From NCBI RefSeq assembly GCF_023612255.1, contig NZ_CP063231.1, positions 1,780,001 to 1,844,000 of the forward strand: 64,000 nt of DNA. The letters run 5' to 3'. The notes beneath the pieces are model-generated. The model saw nothing but the letters and a program-made list of their open reading frames with translations. It was not told the origin of the DNA and searched no databases. The translations under genes and the position numbers were made by a program. This stretch comes from Luteibacter flocculans. Lineage in GTDB: Bacteria; Pseudomonadota; Gammaproteobacteria; Xanthomonadales; Rhodanobacteraceae. Positions 34,473-42,715 of the stretch are shown piece after piece (position 1 is the first letter of the stretch; each line of letters begins with the position of its first letter).

Positions 34473-34695
34473 GGTCCCACTCCTCGTAGTCTCAAGGACG
34501 GCTGGGGTGAAGCCCATCGACGCGTTAGCTTGTTCATCGGCGATCGGATCGCCAGATCCTTCATCGACGCTCACGATGGGTCGGGATGTCTCTCACTGTC
34601 GGTCTCGTTGGTCGAGCCGATACCACTAGCGTCCCTCACCCCAGCCCCTTATCCCTCGCCTTGCCGGCGAGAGAAAGGGGCGGACACAACATACA
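34473..34695 (-). ncRNA. Candidate bridge RNA region of the IS110 element
   Basis: About 223 bases of element sequence upstream of the transposase lack a gene. Strong hairpins can form, for example GGCGAT-CCG-ATCGCC (around 34538-34552) and CTCGCC-GGCAA-GGCGAG (around 34655-34671). In IS110-group elements this end encodes the bridge RNA with target- and donor-binding loops. I could not identify the guide segments with confidence, so the exact RNA limits are unknown. Confidence 0.4.
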
Positions 34696-34697
34696 AG

Positions 34698-34912
34698 CCA
34701 CTCTAGTAGCGATAAGCCAACGAAGCAGTGTAGCGATGAGGCAAGCACCCATCGCCAGCAGGCTGGCTCCCACCGGCAGGTTCGGATTGCCACCTGGGCG
34801 CAAAAGTTCTGGTGGGAGCCACTCTAGTGGCGATAAGCCAACGAAGCGGTGTAGCGGTGAGGCAAGTCTCCATCGCCACGGGGCTCCCACCTTGCTTCGG
34901 TTCCTCTCGCCG
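34698..34912. repeat. REP-like repeat cluster right of IS110 element
   Basis: Two related units lie here (from 34698 and from 34811), each with CCACTCTAGT[A/G]GCGATAAGCC, a GAAGC[A/G]GTGTAGCG block and a CATCGCCA...CTCCCACC block. The unit at 34748-34774 equals that at 33448-33474. No gene is present. The cluster lies between the IS110 element and the end of kmo. Confidence 0.75.
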
Positions 34913-36292
34913 TTACAGCGGCTTTGGCAAGGGCGGCAGGGTCGCTTCGAGCGTGCGTACGGCGGCGTCGAGGTCCACGCTGGCGACCGAGGTGTGCCCC
35001 TTCAACAGCTGTTCCACCAGCATGTCCTGCGCTCTGCCGCGTTCCAGCGCGTATGCGTAGGGGAGGTGGGTGAAGGTGACCATGCGGTAGCGGGGCAGGT
35101 AATGCGTGGGCGAGCGCTCTGCCAGCAGCGCACCCAGCTCGCGCTTGCGCAGGTAATGCGGATCGGCCACCGAGTCGCGCATTTCCACGTAGTTTTCCAG
35201 CGCCATCTGCGCGATGGCGTCGGCGTTGGGCTTCCGTCGCGCCTCGAATTCGGCGAACACGGCGGCGCTGTCGTCGGGCTGCGCCGCGAACAGCTCGGCA
35301 AGCTCCGCGGCATCTTCGAAACCGCAGTTCATGCCTTGTCCATGGAAAGGCACCATTGCATGCGCGGCGTCGCCGATCAGCAGGGCACGGCCATCGATAT
35401 GCCAGCGATCGAGATAGAGCGTGCCGAGCGTTCCGACCGGATGGGCCGCCCAATCGGCGGCGAAATCCGGCATCAGCGCCAGGGCGTCCGGGAATTCCGT
35501 CCGGAAGAACGCTTCGGCTGCGCCGGCCCCGGCAATACTGCGGAAGCTCGGATGCTCGCCATCGTTCGGCAGGAACAGCGTGACGGTGAAGCTGCCCTCG
35601 CGATTGGGCAGCGCGATGCACATGTAGTGACCGCGCGGCCAGATGTGCAGGGCATGGCGTTCGATGGCGAACGGCGCGGATGGATCGGACCCCGGCGGGA
35701 TCTCGAGTTCCTTGTAGCCGTGGCCAAGTTCCTCCACGCGCTCGCCCAGTGGCGAATACAGATGCATCGCCGCGCGCAGGGCGGAACCCGCGCCGTCGGC
35801 GCCGATGACCACGGGCGCTTCCACGCGACGTTCCTCGCCATGGACATCGCGCAGCGTCAACGTGCCCTTGTCGAAGTCGGCGCCGATGAGGCTTTGATCG
35901 AAATGGACCGTGGCGCCCGCTGCTTCGGCGGCGTCCAGCATCAGCGCATTGAGGCCGCCGCGCGACACCGACCAGATCACCTCGGAGTCGTCCACGCCGT
36001 AGCGCTGCAGACCGCTGTGGCCGGCCGGGTCGTGCACCATCCGCCCGCGCATCATCACGGCCTGTTCGAGCACGCGGTCGGCGAGACCCGTGGCGCGCAA
36101 GGCGTGCAGGCCGCGTTCGGCGAGGGCGAGGTTGATCGAGCGGCCGCCGTGGAATCCCGCTTGCCGCGGATCGGGGCGCTTTTCATAGACGGTGACGCGG
36201 AAACCGCGCTGGATGAGCAAGGTGGCAATCAGGGCGCCGACCAGTCCGGCGCCGACCACGGCGATGTCGTTGCGAGGCATCGGATCACTCAT
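34913..36292 (-). CDS. kmo: Kynurenine 3-monooxygenase
   Basis: This 459-residue FAD-dependent monooxygenase has the Rossmann motif VVGAGLVGALIATLL near the N-terminus, the family marker GFHGGRSINLALAERGLHAL, the DG motif VIGADGAGSALR and the GD motif ALLIGDAAHAMVPFHGQG. It hydroxylates kynurenine in tryptophan degradation (NADPH-dependent). A hydrophobic C-terminal tail as in eukaryotic enzymes is not obvious. ATG at 36292 is used; an ATG four codons later is equally plausible. No other kynurenine pathway gene is in the window. Confidence 0.92.
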   Translation of the reverse strand: MSDPMPRNDIAVVGAGLVGALIATLLIQRGFRVTVYEKRPDPRQAGFHGGRSINLALAERGLHALRATGLADRVLEQAVMMRGRMVHDPAGHSGLQRYGVDDSEVIWSVSRGGLNALMLDAAEAAGATVHFDQSLIGADFDKGTLTLRDVHGEERRVEAPVVIGADGAGSALRAAMHLYSPLGERVEELGHGYKELEIPPGSDPSAPFAIERHALHIWPRGHYMCIALPNREGSFTVTLFLPNDGEHPSFRSIAGAGAAEAFFRTEFPDALALMPDFAADWAAHPVGTLGTLYLDRWHIDGRALLIGDAAHAMVPFHGQGMNCGFEDAAELAELFAAQPDDSAAVFAEFEARRKPNADAIAQMALENYVEMRDSVADPHYLRKRELGALLAERSPTHYLPRYRMVTFTHLPYAYALERGRAQDMLVEQLLKGHTSVASVDLDAAVRTLEATLPPLPKPL

Positions 36293-36368
36293 CCGGAAGG
36301 CAGGATATTGCGGGGCAGCGCATCGTGCGCCGCAGCGCCGCCGGGGGCAAGCCCCGGGCGGCTATACC

Positions 36369-36869
36369 TCAGCCGGCCTTCTTGCCCGTGCGCGGGGCAG
36401 GCCGGACCGGTTCGGCCGGCTTGGCCGTGGCGGCATCGAGAAAACCGCGCTGCATCGACTTCCACACGTCGAGGTTGCGCTCGGTCATCTCGTTGAGCAT
36501 GGACCAGGGGGTCTGACCCATCAGGCTGTTCAACTGGTTGCGGAATTGCTGCTGCTGGTCGAGGAAGACCTGCAGGCTGCGTTCCAGATACGGGCCCATG
36601 AAGCCCTGCAACGAATCGCCGTAGAAGCGAATGATGTGGGACAGCAGCTGGGGCGAGAGCATCGGCTGGCCGTGTTCCTCGTGCTCCGCAATGATCTGCA
36701 GCAGCACGGAACGGGTCAGGTCCTCGCCGGACTTGGCGTCGCGAACCTCGAAAGTTTCCCCGTCGAGGACCAGCTGGCGGACTTCCTCCAGCGTGATGTA
36801 GCTCGAAATCTCCGTGTCATACAGACGACGGTTCGGATACTTCTTAATGATGCGTAGGGTTTGTGCCAT
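36369..36869 (-). CDS. phaR: Polyhydroxyalkanoate synthesis repressor PhaR
   Basis: This 166-residue protein carries the PHB accumulation regulator N-terminal domain with KKYPNRRLYDTEISSYITLE (about residues 8-27) and the C-terminal PHB-binding region (FRNQLNSLMGQTPWSMLNEM). PhaR binds DNA and polyhydroxyalkanoate granules and represses phasin and related genes. ATG at 36869 places MAQTLR at the start, which fits the family. The tail is rich in Pro/Lys. No phasin or pha synthase gene is nearby. Confidence 0.92.
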   Translation of the reverse strand: MAQTLRIIKKYPNRRLYDTEISSYITLEEVRQLVLDGETFEVRDAKSGEDLTRSVLLQIIAEHEEHGQPMLSPQLLSHIIRFYGDSLQGFMGPYLERSLQVFLDQQQQFRNQLNSLMGQTPWSMLNEMTERNLDVWKSMQRGFLDAATAKPAEPVRPAPRTGKKAG

Positions 36870-36977
36870 GCGGCGAAAGCTACCACGAGGTATTGCGCCG
36901 CACCAGTTGCCGTCCATGGCTGTAATCGTTTTCCATTTCACATATCGGCTTTGGATCGATTTAGGTCAGCCCCGGAT

Positions 36978-38546
36978 TTAATGCGCCGCCGCACCGCCCG
37001 CGTTCCCGAAGGGAGGCTTCGCCAGCCAGAGGATCGGAATCAGTGCCAGGAACAGCAGCGCACAGCCCCAGAAGACGTCGTTCACCGCCAGAGTCGCCGC
37101 TTCGCGCGTGACCAGCTGATCCACCACGGCGAGGCCAGGCTTGCCGGGGATGCCCATCGAGGTGAGTTTCTGTGTGAAGGCCGTGGTCGACGGCGACGCC
37201 TGCGTCACGTATTCCGTGAGCGAGGCGTGGTGCGAATCGGTACGGTGCTGCCACAGGGTGACGGTAATGGCCGTGGAAACGCTCGACGCCAGGGTGCGGC
37301 AGAAGTTGGCGAGGCCCGAGGCACCGGCGATCTGGTCGGGATTGAGCCCCGACAGGAAGATCTGGTTGAGCGGGATGAAGAAGCAGGCGATGGCGATGCC
37401 CATGATGAAACGCGGCAACACCAGCGTCGCGTACGACGCACCGCTGTTGAATCCGGCGAACCAGAACGACGTGAACGCGAAGACCATGAAGGCGAACGTC
37501 ACCACCGCGCGCAATTCGAGCCGCTGGATGTTCGCGCCGATGAAGGGTGACACCACGAAGGCGAGGATGCCGACCGGCGCGGTCGCGAGGCCCGCCCACG
37601 TCGCCGTGTAGCCCAGTGTGGTCTGCAGCCACAGGGGGAAGACCACGTTGATGCCGAAGAAGGCCAGCATGCCCAGCGACAACGCCGTGACACCGACGGC
37701 GAAATTGCGCCGTCCGAACAGCGACAGATCCACCACCGGATGTTTCGCGGTGAGTTCCCAGATCACCAGGAACACGAGTGCGACCAGGGCGATGAGGCCG
37801 AGGGTGAGAATCATCGGCGAGGCGAACCAGTCGTGGTCGTTGCCGTTGTCGAGCATGAACTGCAGGCTGCCGACGCCAAGCACCAGCAACACGAGACCTA
37901 CGCTGTCGATCGGCGCACGGGAGATCTTCGTCTCGCGGCGACGCAGGATGGCCCAGGTCACGATACCGGCGGCCGCACCCACCGGCACGTTGATGTAGAA
38001 GATCCACGGCCACGAGAAATTGTCCGTGAGATAGCCGCCGAGGATGGGACCGAAGATCGGCGCGACCACGACCGTCATCGCCCACATCGCCAATGCAATG
38101 CCTTGCTTGGTCTTGGGATAGCTCGCCAAAAGCAGTGAGAGCGACAACGCCACCATCGGTCCCGAGCCGGCGCCTTGCATCAGGCGGAAGATCACCAGCA
38201 TGGGCATGTTGGTGGCGAGTCCGCACAGCATCGAGAACGCGACGAACAGGCCGACCGACACGCAGAAGGTGCGGACCTCGCCGAAACGCTTCGCCAGCCA
38301 CCCCGTGAGCGGCTGCATGATCGCGCTCGCCAGCGCGTAAGAGCTGATCGCCCAGGTGCCTTCGCTCGAGCTCACGCCCAGGCTGCCGGCGATGTGCGGT
38401 ACCGCGACGTTGACGATGGTCATGTCGAGGATCTCCATGAAGGTGGAGAACGCGACGGCGATCGTCAGCAGGACCAGGGGCCCGCCGCTCAGCGGCTTGG
38501 GGCCGTTCTCGGCAGGGGCGTCGGAAAGGGCGGCGTCGTCGCTCAA
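36978..38546 (-). CDS. emrB: DHA2-family MFS multidrug efflux permease (EmrB-like)
   Basis: This 522-residue permease has about 14 transmembrane helices with DHA2/EmrB motifs: LDMTIVNVAVPHIAGSLG in helix 1, the motif A loop WLAKRFGEVRTF, and motif C-like GPILGGYLTDNFSWPWIF. It pumps drugs across the inner membrane with the adaptor and outer-membrane partner encoded just upstream. The probable start is a TTG at 38546 overlapping the emrA stop (TTGA), which implies translational coupling. It is the last gene of the marR-tolC-emrA-emrB operon. Confidence 0.93.
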   Translation of the reverse strand: MSDDAALSDAPAENGPKPLSGGPLVLLTIAVAFSTFMEILDMTIVNVAVPHIAGSLGVSSSEGTWAISSYALASAIMQPLTGWLAKRFGEVRTFCVSVGLFVAFSMLCGLATNMPMLVIFRLMQGAGSGPMVALSLSLLLASYPKTKQGIALAMWAMTVVVAPIFGPILGGYLTDNFSWPWIFYINVPVGAAAGIVTWAILRRRETKISRAPIDSVGLVLLVLGVGSLQFMLDNGNDHDWFASPMILTLGLIALVALVFLVIWELTAKHPVVDLSLFGRRNFAVGVTALSLGMLAFFGINVVFPLWLQTTLGYTATWAGLATAPVGILAFVVSPFIGANIQRLELRAVVTFAFMVFAFTSFWFAGFNSGASYATLVLPRFIMGIAIACFFIPLNQIFLSGLNPDQIAGASGLANFCRTLASSVSTAITVTLWQHRTDSHHASLTEYVTQASPSTTAFTQKLTSMGIPGKPGLAVVDQLVTREAATLAVNDVFWGCALLFLALIPILWLAKPPFGNAGGAAAH

Positions 38547-39742
38547 GGCACGCCGGCTCCGAGGTTGGCGCGCACAATGACGTCGGCCGCGGCATCGGCC
38601 TTGGCGGCCACGTCGTCATAGACGCGGGTCTGCGCCACGGGCACGGTGGACGGCTGGCGGGCGAGCACATCGCCCTTGTCGTCGGTGATGTCGACGGTCA
38701 CGGCGGTGGACAGGCCGATGCGCAGGGGATGCTTGTCGAGGTCGTTGGGATCGAGCGCGATACGCACCGGCACGCGCTGGACCACCTTGATCCAGTTGCC
38801 GGTCGCGTTCTGCGCAGGCAGCAGCGAAAACGCGCTGCCGGTGCCTGCGCCGAGACCCATCACCTTGCCGTGGTATTCGACGCCGCCGCCGTAGATGTCC
38901 GCCTCGATCTTCGCGGGTTGCCCGATGCGCACATGGCGAAGCTGGCTTTCCTTGAAGTTGGCATCGACCCAGAGGTCATGCAGTGGTACCACGGTCATGA
39001 GTTGTTGGCCGGGTTGCACGCTGTTGCCGACCTGCACGCCGCGCTGCGCGACGTAGCCGTCGATGGGCGCGACGATCGCATTGCGCTGCGAGGCGACCCA
39101 TGCCTGACGGAAGTTCGCGCGCGCCTGTTCCACAGCGGGATTCGTTTCGACATCGCTTCCATCGACCAGCGCACGAGCTGCGTCGGCCTGTCGTTGCGCT
39201 GCATCCAACGCGGACTGCGCGCTGGTGACCGCATCGCGCGCATGCTGCACTTCCTCGGGCGCCACAGCTTTCTCGGCGAGCAGCGGCAGGCGGCGCTTCA
39301 AGTCGTCCTGGGCTCGCTTGAGATCCTGGCGACGCGCGATGAGCTCCGCATCCGCACTGGCGGCAGACTGGGTCTGCTGGCGGACCTGGCGCACTGCCTG
39401 GGCAAGCGCGCTACTGGCCTTGCGCAGGGCGACGTCGGCATCGGTGGGATCGAGCCGCACGAGCACCTGGCCGGCGGTCACACGCTGCGTGTCGTCTGCA
39501 TAGACGCCGACAACGATGCCGGGTACCTGCGCGGAAATGCCCACCTGGTTGCCACCGACATACGCGTCGTCCGTGGTTTCCCGCGTGGAGAAAACGAACA
39601 GCCAGAGCAGGAACCACGCGGCCGCGGCGACCACGAAGACCAGCAGCGCGATCAGCAGGGCGCGCTTGCGCTTGCGTGGATCCTTGGGCGCATTGCCGCT
39701 GTCGTCCTGGGCGCGCGGCGTGTCGTTGGGGGTGGCGCTCAT
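38543..39742 (-). CDS. emrA: HlyD/EmrA-family periplasmic adaptor protein
   Basis: This 399-residue membrane fusion protein has one N-terminal helix (ALLIALLVFVVAAAAWFLLWLF), then biotinyl-lipoyl halves GNQVGISAQVPGIVVGVYADD and APIDGYVAQRGVQVGNSVQPG around a coiled-coil hairpin (about residues 125-210) and a beta-barrel domain. It links the EmrB-like permease with the TolC-like channel. The start overlaps the tolC-like gene by 4 bases. Confidence 0.93.
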   Translation of the reverse strand: MSATPNDTPRAQDDSGNAPKDPRKRKRALLIALLVFVVAAAAWFLLWLFVFSTRETTDDAYVGGNQVGISAQVPGIVVGVYADDTQRVTAGQVLVRLDPTDADVALRKASSALAQAVRQVRQQTQSAASADAELIARRQDLKRAQDDLKRRLPLLAEKAVAPEEVQHARDAVTSAQSALDAAQRQADAARALVDGSDVETNPAVEQARANFRQAWVASQRNAIVAPIDGYVAQRGVQVGNSVQPGQQLMTVVPLHDLWVDANFKESQLRHVRIGQPAKIEADIYGGGVEYHGKVMGLGAGTGSAFSLLPAQNATGNWIKVVQRVPVRIALDPNDLDKHPLRIGLSTAVTVDITDDKGDVLARQPSTVPVAQTRVYDDVAAKADAAADVIVRANLGAGVP

Positions 39743-41199
39743 GGGCTCGTGGCTCCGTTCGTGCGAGGCGTGGATGAGGATGCGACGGGCTCGGCGCGGT
39801 AACCGCCGCCGAGCGCCTTGATGAGGGAAACGTCGGTGGACAGGGCCTGGCCATGCAGCTCGGCGTCCATGTCCTGTTGCTGGATGAGTGCGGCTTCGGT
39901 GGCCAGCGACTCGCGATCATCGCGGACGCCGCGGGCGGCACGGGCGCGGGCCGCGGCGAGCATGGTCTGCACGGAATCGACCTGCACGGTCTGCTGCGCG
40001 CGACGATCGGCGAGCTGTTTGGCGCCGAGCGCCTGCGTGGCGACGTCGCGCGCGGCGGATGCCACGGTGGCGTTGTACTGGGCTACCGCGGCGGAAAGCT
40101 GTGCGCGGCTCACGCCATGGTTCGCTTCCAGCGCGCCACCTTCGAAGATCGGCAGATGGATCGCGGGTGCCAGTGAGAACACGCGGCTGTCGGTGGAGAA
40201 CACCTTGTCCATGTCGATGCTGGAGAGTCCGGCCATGGCGCTGAGGCTCACGTCGGGGAAGAACTGCGCGCGCGCCGCATCGGTCTGCCGCAAGGCGGCT
40301 TCGACCTGCCAGCGGCTGGCGGCGATGTCGGGGCGGCGTGCCATCAGGTCGGTGCCCGCGTCGGTCGGCAGTCCCGGCGTGACGTCGGGCAATGGCCGCG
40401 GCGTGAGCGTCGGCAGTTCGGCAGGCGAGACGCCCACGAGCGTGGCGAGCGATGCGCGGCGGATCTCAGCGGAGCCGCGCAGCGCGACCTGCTGCTGACG
40501 CGCGCCCGCGAGATCGGCACGCGCCTGCTGCACGGTATCCGGCAGATCCACGCCCTGCTTGACGCGCAACTCGGCGATGCGCAGGGCGCGTTCACGCGCT
40601 GCGATGAGGCGATCGGCAAGTTGCGCACGCGCCTGGTCGGCAAGCCAGCCGAAGTAGGTGTCGGCGACCATGGCCTGGATGTTGAGCGAGGCGGCCGAAC
40701 GCTCCGCCTCCGCAGCGCGGGCGCTGTCGATGGCCGACTCGATGGTGTAGCGCTTCTTGCCCCACCAGTCGAAGTCGTAGCGCACCTGGATGCCGAGATC
40801 GGCCTGGTTGTACCAGGTGAAGCCGAGGAACTGCGACGGGATGAGCCCGTGTTCGCTCATGCGCTGACGCTCGACCTGCGCGCTGCCGTCGACCCGCAGG
40901 CCGGCCTGTGCGGCAGCGACGCGGATGTTCTGCTCGGCGGACTCCACTCGCGTACGCGCCTGGGCGAGATCAGGCGCACCGCGCAGCGCCAGCGCCATGA
41001 GGGAGTCGAGCTGCGGGTCGCCGTAGGCGCGCCACCATTCCGCGGCGGGCCAGCCGGCGCGGGAGCCGGCGTCGATACCGGCGAGGGGCGCGTCGTCGCG
41101 CAGCGCAGGGCGGTCGATCTTCGCAGGCACGTGGCAGGCTGCGAGGCTGATGGCCATCGCGCATGCCAGAAGCGCTGGGCGGAGCGGGGTAGGGGTCAT
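39739..41199 (-). CDS. TolC-family outer-membrane efflux lipoprotein (NodT type)
   Basis: This 486-residue protein has a lipoprotein signal with lipobox LAAC (SLAACHVPAK) and two outer-membrane efflux protein (OEP) repeats of long helices: DLAQARTRVESAEQNIRVAA and ASLATLVGVSPAELPTL. ATG at 41199 overlaps the marR stop (ATGA); the longer frame seen upstream is not coding. It forms the channel through the outer membrane for the EmrAB-like pump. Confidence 0.91.
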   Translation of the reverse strand: MTPTPLRPALLACAMAISLAACHVPAKIDRPALRDDAPLAGIDAGSRAGWPAAEWWRAYGDPQLDSLMALALRGAPDLAQARTRVESAEQNIRVAAAQAGLRVDGSAQVERQRMSEHGLIPSQFLGFTWYNQADLGIQVRYDFDWWGKKRYTIESAIDSARAAEAERSAASLNIQAMVADTYFGWLADQARAQLADRLIAARERALRIAELRVKQGVDLPDTVQQARADLAGARQQQVALRGSAEIRRASLATLVGVSPAELPTLTPRPLPDVTPGLPTDAGTDLMARRPDIAASRWQVEAALRQTDAARAQFFPDVSLSAMAGLSSIDMDKVFSTDSRVFSLAPAIHLPIFEGGALEANHGVSRAQLSAAVAQYNATVASAARDVATQALGAKQLADRRAQQTVQVDSVQTMLAAARARAARGVRDDRESLATEAALIQQQDMDAELHGQALSTDVSLIKALGGGYRAEPVASSSTPRTNGATSP

Positions 41200-41723
41200 G
41201 GAGAGGCGTCCGTGTCGACCGCGGGGTCGATGTGCAGGGCGAGCTTCTTCAGCAGGCGCTCGAAGGTCTTTCGCTCGGCGGTGCTGAAGCAGGCAAAGGA
41301 ATCCACCAGCGGCGGAAACATGGGGGGCAGCAGCTTGGTGACGAAGCGGCGGCCCTCCGGCGTAATCGTCATCAGCACCTGACGGCGATCGTGCGTGGCG
41401 TGCGAGCGTGAAATGAGGCCGCGTTTGGCGAGCACGTTCGCGATGCGCGTCATGTTCGTGGGCTTCTGCTCGGCAAGCACGCACAGTTCGCCCGGCGTGG
41501 CACTGCCGTCCTCGCTGCTGTAGAGCATCATCAGCGTGCGGAAGTCGCTGTCGTTCAGGCCATGCGGCTTGAGCTTGCTCTCGAAGGCACGCAGCAGCGC
41601 CCCGGCCGTCAGCATCAGCAGGCGCACGAGGCACACCTCCGACTTCGGCATGGCAGGGATGCGCTTGGTTACCCGCCCGATGCCTTCGTAAAGGGCATCG
41701 ACGCATGGTTTGAGAGAGGACAT
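41196..41723 (-). CDS. MarR-family transcriptional regulator of the efflux operon
   Basis: This 175-residue regulator has a winged helix-turn-helix: LNDSDFRTLMMLYSSEDGSA, TPGELCVLAEQKPTNMTRIA and the wing RSHATHDRRQVLMTITPEG. It is the first gene of the efflux operon, resembling EmrR/MprA. A perfect 10-bp inverted repeat starts 9 bases upstream of the ATG and is the likely operator, so the operon should be autorepressed and induced by compounds that bind the regulator. Ligand unknown. Confidence 0.92.
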   Translation of the reverse strand: MSSLKPCVDALYEGIGRVTKRIPAMPKSEVCLVRLLMLTAGALLRAFESKLKPHGLNDSDFRTLMMLYSSEDGSATPGELCVLAEQKPTNMTRIANVLAKRGLISRSHATHDRRQVLMTITPEGRRFVTKLLPPMFPPLVDSFACFSTAERKTFERLLKKLALHIDPAVDTDASP

Positions 41724-41731
41724 TTCGCTGG

Positions 41732-41757
41732 CTAATAGTTCGCTGGTGAACTATTAG
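41732..41757. promoter_or_regulatory. Predicted MarR operator (perfect inverted repeat)
   Basis: CTAATAGTTC (41732-41741) and GAACTATTAG (41748-41757) form a perfect 10-bp inverted repeat with a 6-base spacer. It lies 9-34 bases before the marR start and fits a MarR dimer site that would block transcription. Confidence 0.75.
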
Positions 41758-41794
41758 GCTAGCAAGGGTTCCCTGACGCGTGCAACCGGTTTAC

Positions 41795-42574
41795 CTAGGC
41801 GGTGGGGTGGCCGAGACCGAAGAGGGCGACGGCATTCGCTGTCGTTGCGGCCGCCACGTCGCCGATGGACATGCCGCGCAGCGAGGCCACGGTGTCCAGC
41901 ACATCGCGCATGAACGCGGGTTCGTTGCGTTGGCCGCGGTGCTGTGCACAGGGTTGGTCCGGGGCGTCCGTTTCCAGCAGCAGCCACTCCAATGGCATGG
42001 TCGATATCACGCGATGGATGCGATGTGCGCGGTCATAGGTCACCGGGCCGCCAATGCCGATATGGAAACCCAGATCGAACAATTGCCGGGCCTGTTCCTC
42101 GCTGCCGGAGAAACTGTGGACTACGCCGCGCAGGCCACCGACGCGGCGCAGCGTATGGATGGTTTCCTCGAAGGCGCGCCGCGCATGCACGATCACGGGG
42201 AGCTGGTGATCGCGGGCGATATGCAACTGGCGCACGAAGAGTTCTCGCTGGCGCTCGGGGTCGAGATCGGGAACGTAGAAATCCAGGCCGATCTCGCCCA
42301 CGGCGACCGCGCCATGATCCTGGAGCCAGTCCGGTAGCTCGTCGAGGTGCGTATCCGCATGCTGTGCCAGGAAGAGCGGATGCAGGCCGTACGCGGGATG
42401 GACCCCAGCACGGGTCTTGCTCAGGCGTTCGACCTTGGACCAGTTGTCCCGCGCGATGGCCGGCACGATCCAGCGCCTGATCCCCGCCTCGGTCGCGCGG
42501 GAAAACATCGCCTCCCGGTCGTCGTCAAAGGCGCGATCGTCCAAGTGCGCGTGGCTGTCTACAAGGTCCAACAT
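41795..42574 (-). CDS. tatD: TatD-family metal-dependent hydrolase/DNase
   Basis: This 259-residue TIM-barrel hydrolase has the metal motif DSHAHLDD (H8, H10), VGEIGLDFY with the metal-binding Glu, VIVHARRAFEET, HSFSGSEEQAR and the late LLLETDAPD. TatD proteins are 3'-5' exonucleases or related phosphoesterases in the cytoplasm. ATG at 42574 places MLDLVDSHAHL at the start, the typical N-terminus; a longer reading is unlikely. It is separated from marR by 71 bases and convergently placed. Confidence 0.92.
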   Translation of the reverse strand: MLDLVDSHAHLDDRAFDDDREAMFSRATEAGIRRWIVPAIARDNWSKVERLSKTRAGVHPAYGLHPLFLAQHADTHLDELPDWLQDHGAVAVGEIGLDFYVPDLDPERQRELFVRQLHIARDHQLPVIVHARRAFEETIHTLRRVGGLRGVVHSFSGSEEQARQLFDLGFHIGIGGPVTYDRAHRIHRVISTMPLEWLLLETDAPDQPCAQHRGQRNEPAFMRDVLDTVASLRGMSIGDVAAATTANAVALFGLGHPTA

Positions 42575-42715
42575 GTCGGTGTGATGCCCGGATGAATGTA
42601 AGCGACAGTCTAAGGCGTGGTTCAGTTTAACGACTGTCAAATGTGCTCGCGGCGACTACCGGGTGATGGGGCCCTGGCGCCATCGGGTCGCTGAATTACA
42701 TCTGGAGATTAGGGT

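Larger units (their letters stand above)
33516..34697 (-). mobile_element. IS110-family insertion sequence inside a REP-like repeat
   Basis: The element is defined by its junctions. Plus strand reads GGTGGGAG up to 33515, and CCACTCTAG resumes at 34698. Joining them gives the repeat unit found intact at 34811-34827. A dinucleotide AG (CT on the transposase strand) is present at both junctions (33514-33515 and 34696-34697), as expected for IS110-type CT cores. No terminal inverted repeats were seen. It holds one transposase gene, a very short right end (the stop lies 3 bases from the junction), and about 223 noncoding bases upstream of the transposase. Confidence 0.8.

Noticed and set aside
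34636-34680. Part of the IS110 upstream end as an independent repeat outside the element
   Set aside because: Its CTCACCCCAGCCCC block looks like common intergenic repeats, but the reconstructed target places it inside the element.
34586-36496. 636-codon open frame antisense to kmo
   Set aside because: kmo is clear by motifs; the frame also crosses repeats and the IS end.
36961-38670. 569-codon same-strand frame overlapping the EmrB gene
   Set aside because: The EmrB frame has membrane helices and family motifs; the other is a +1 shadow rich in Arg.
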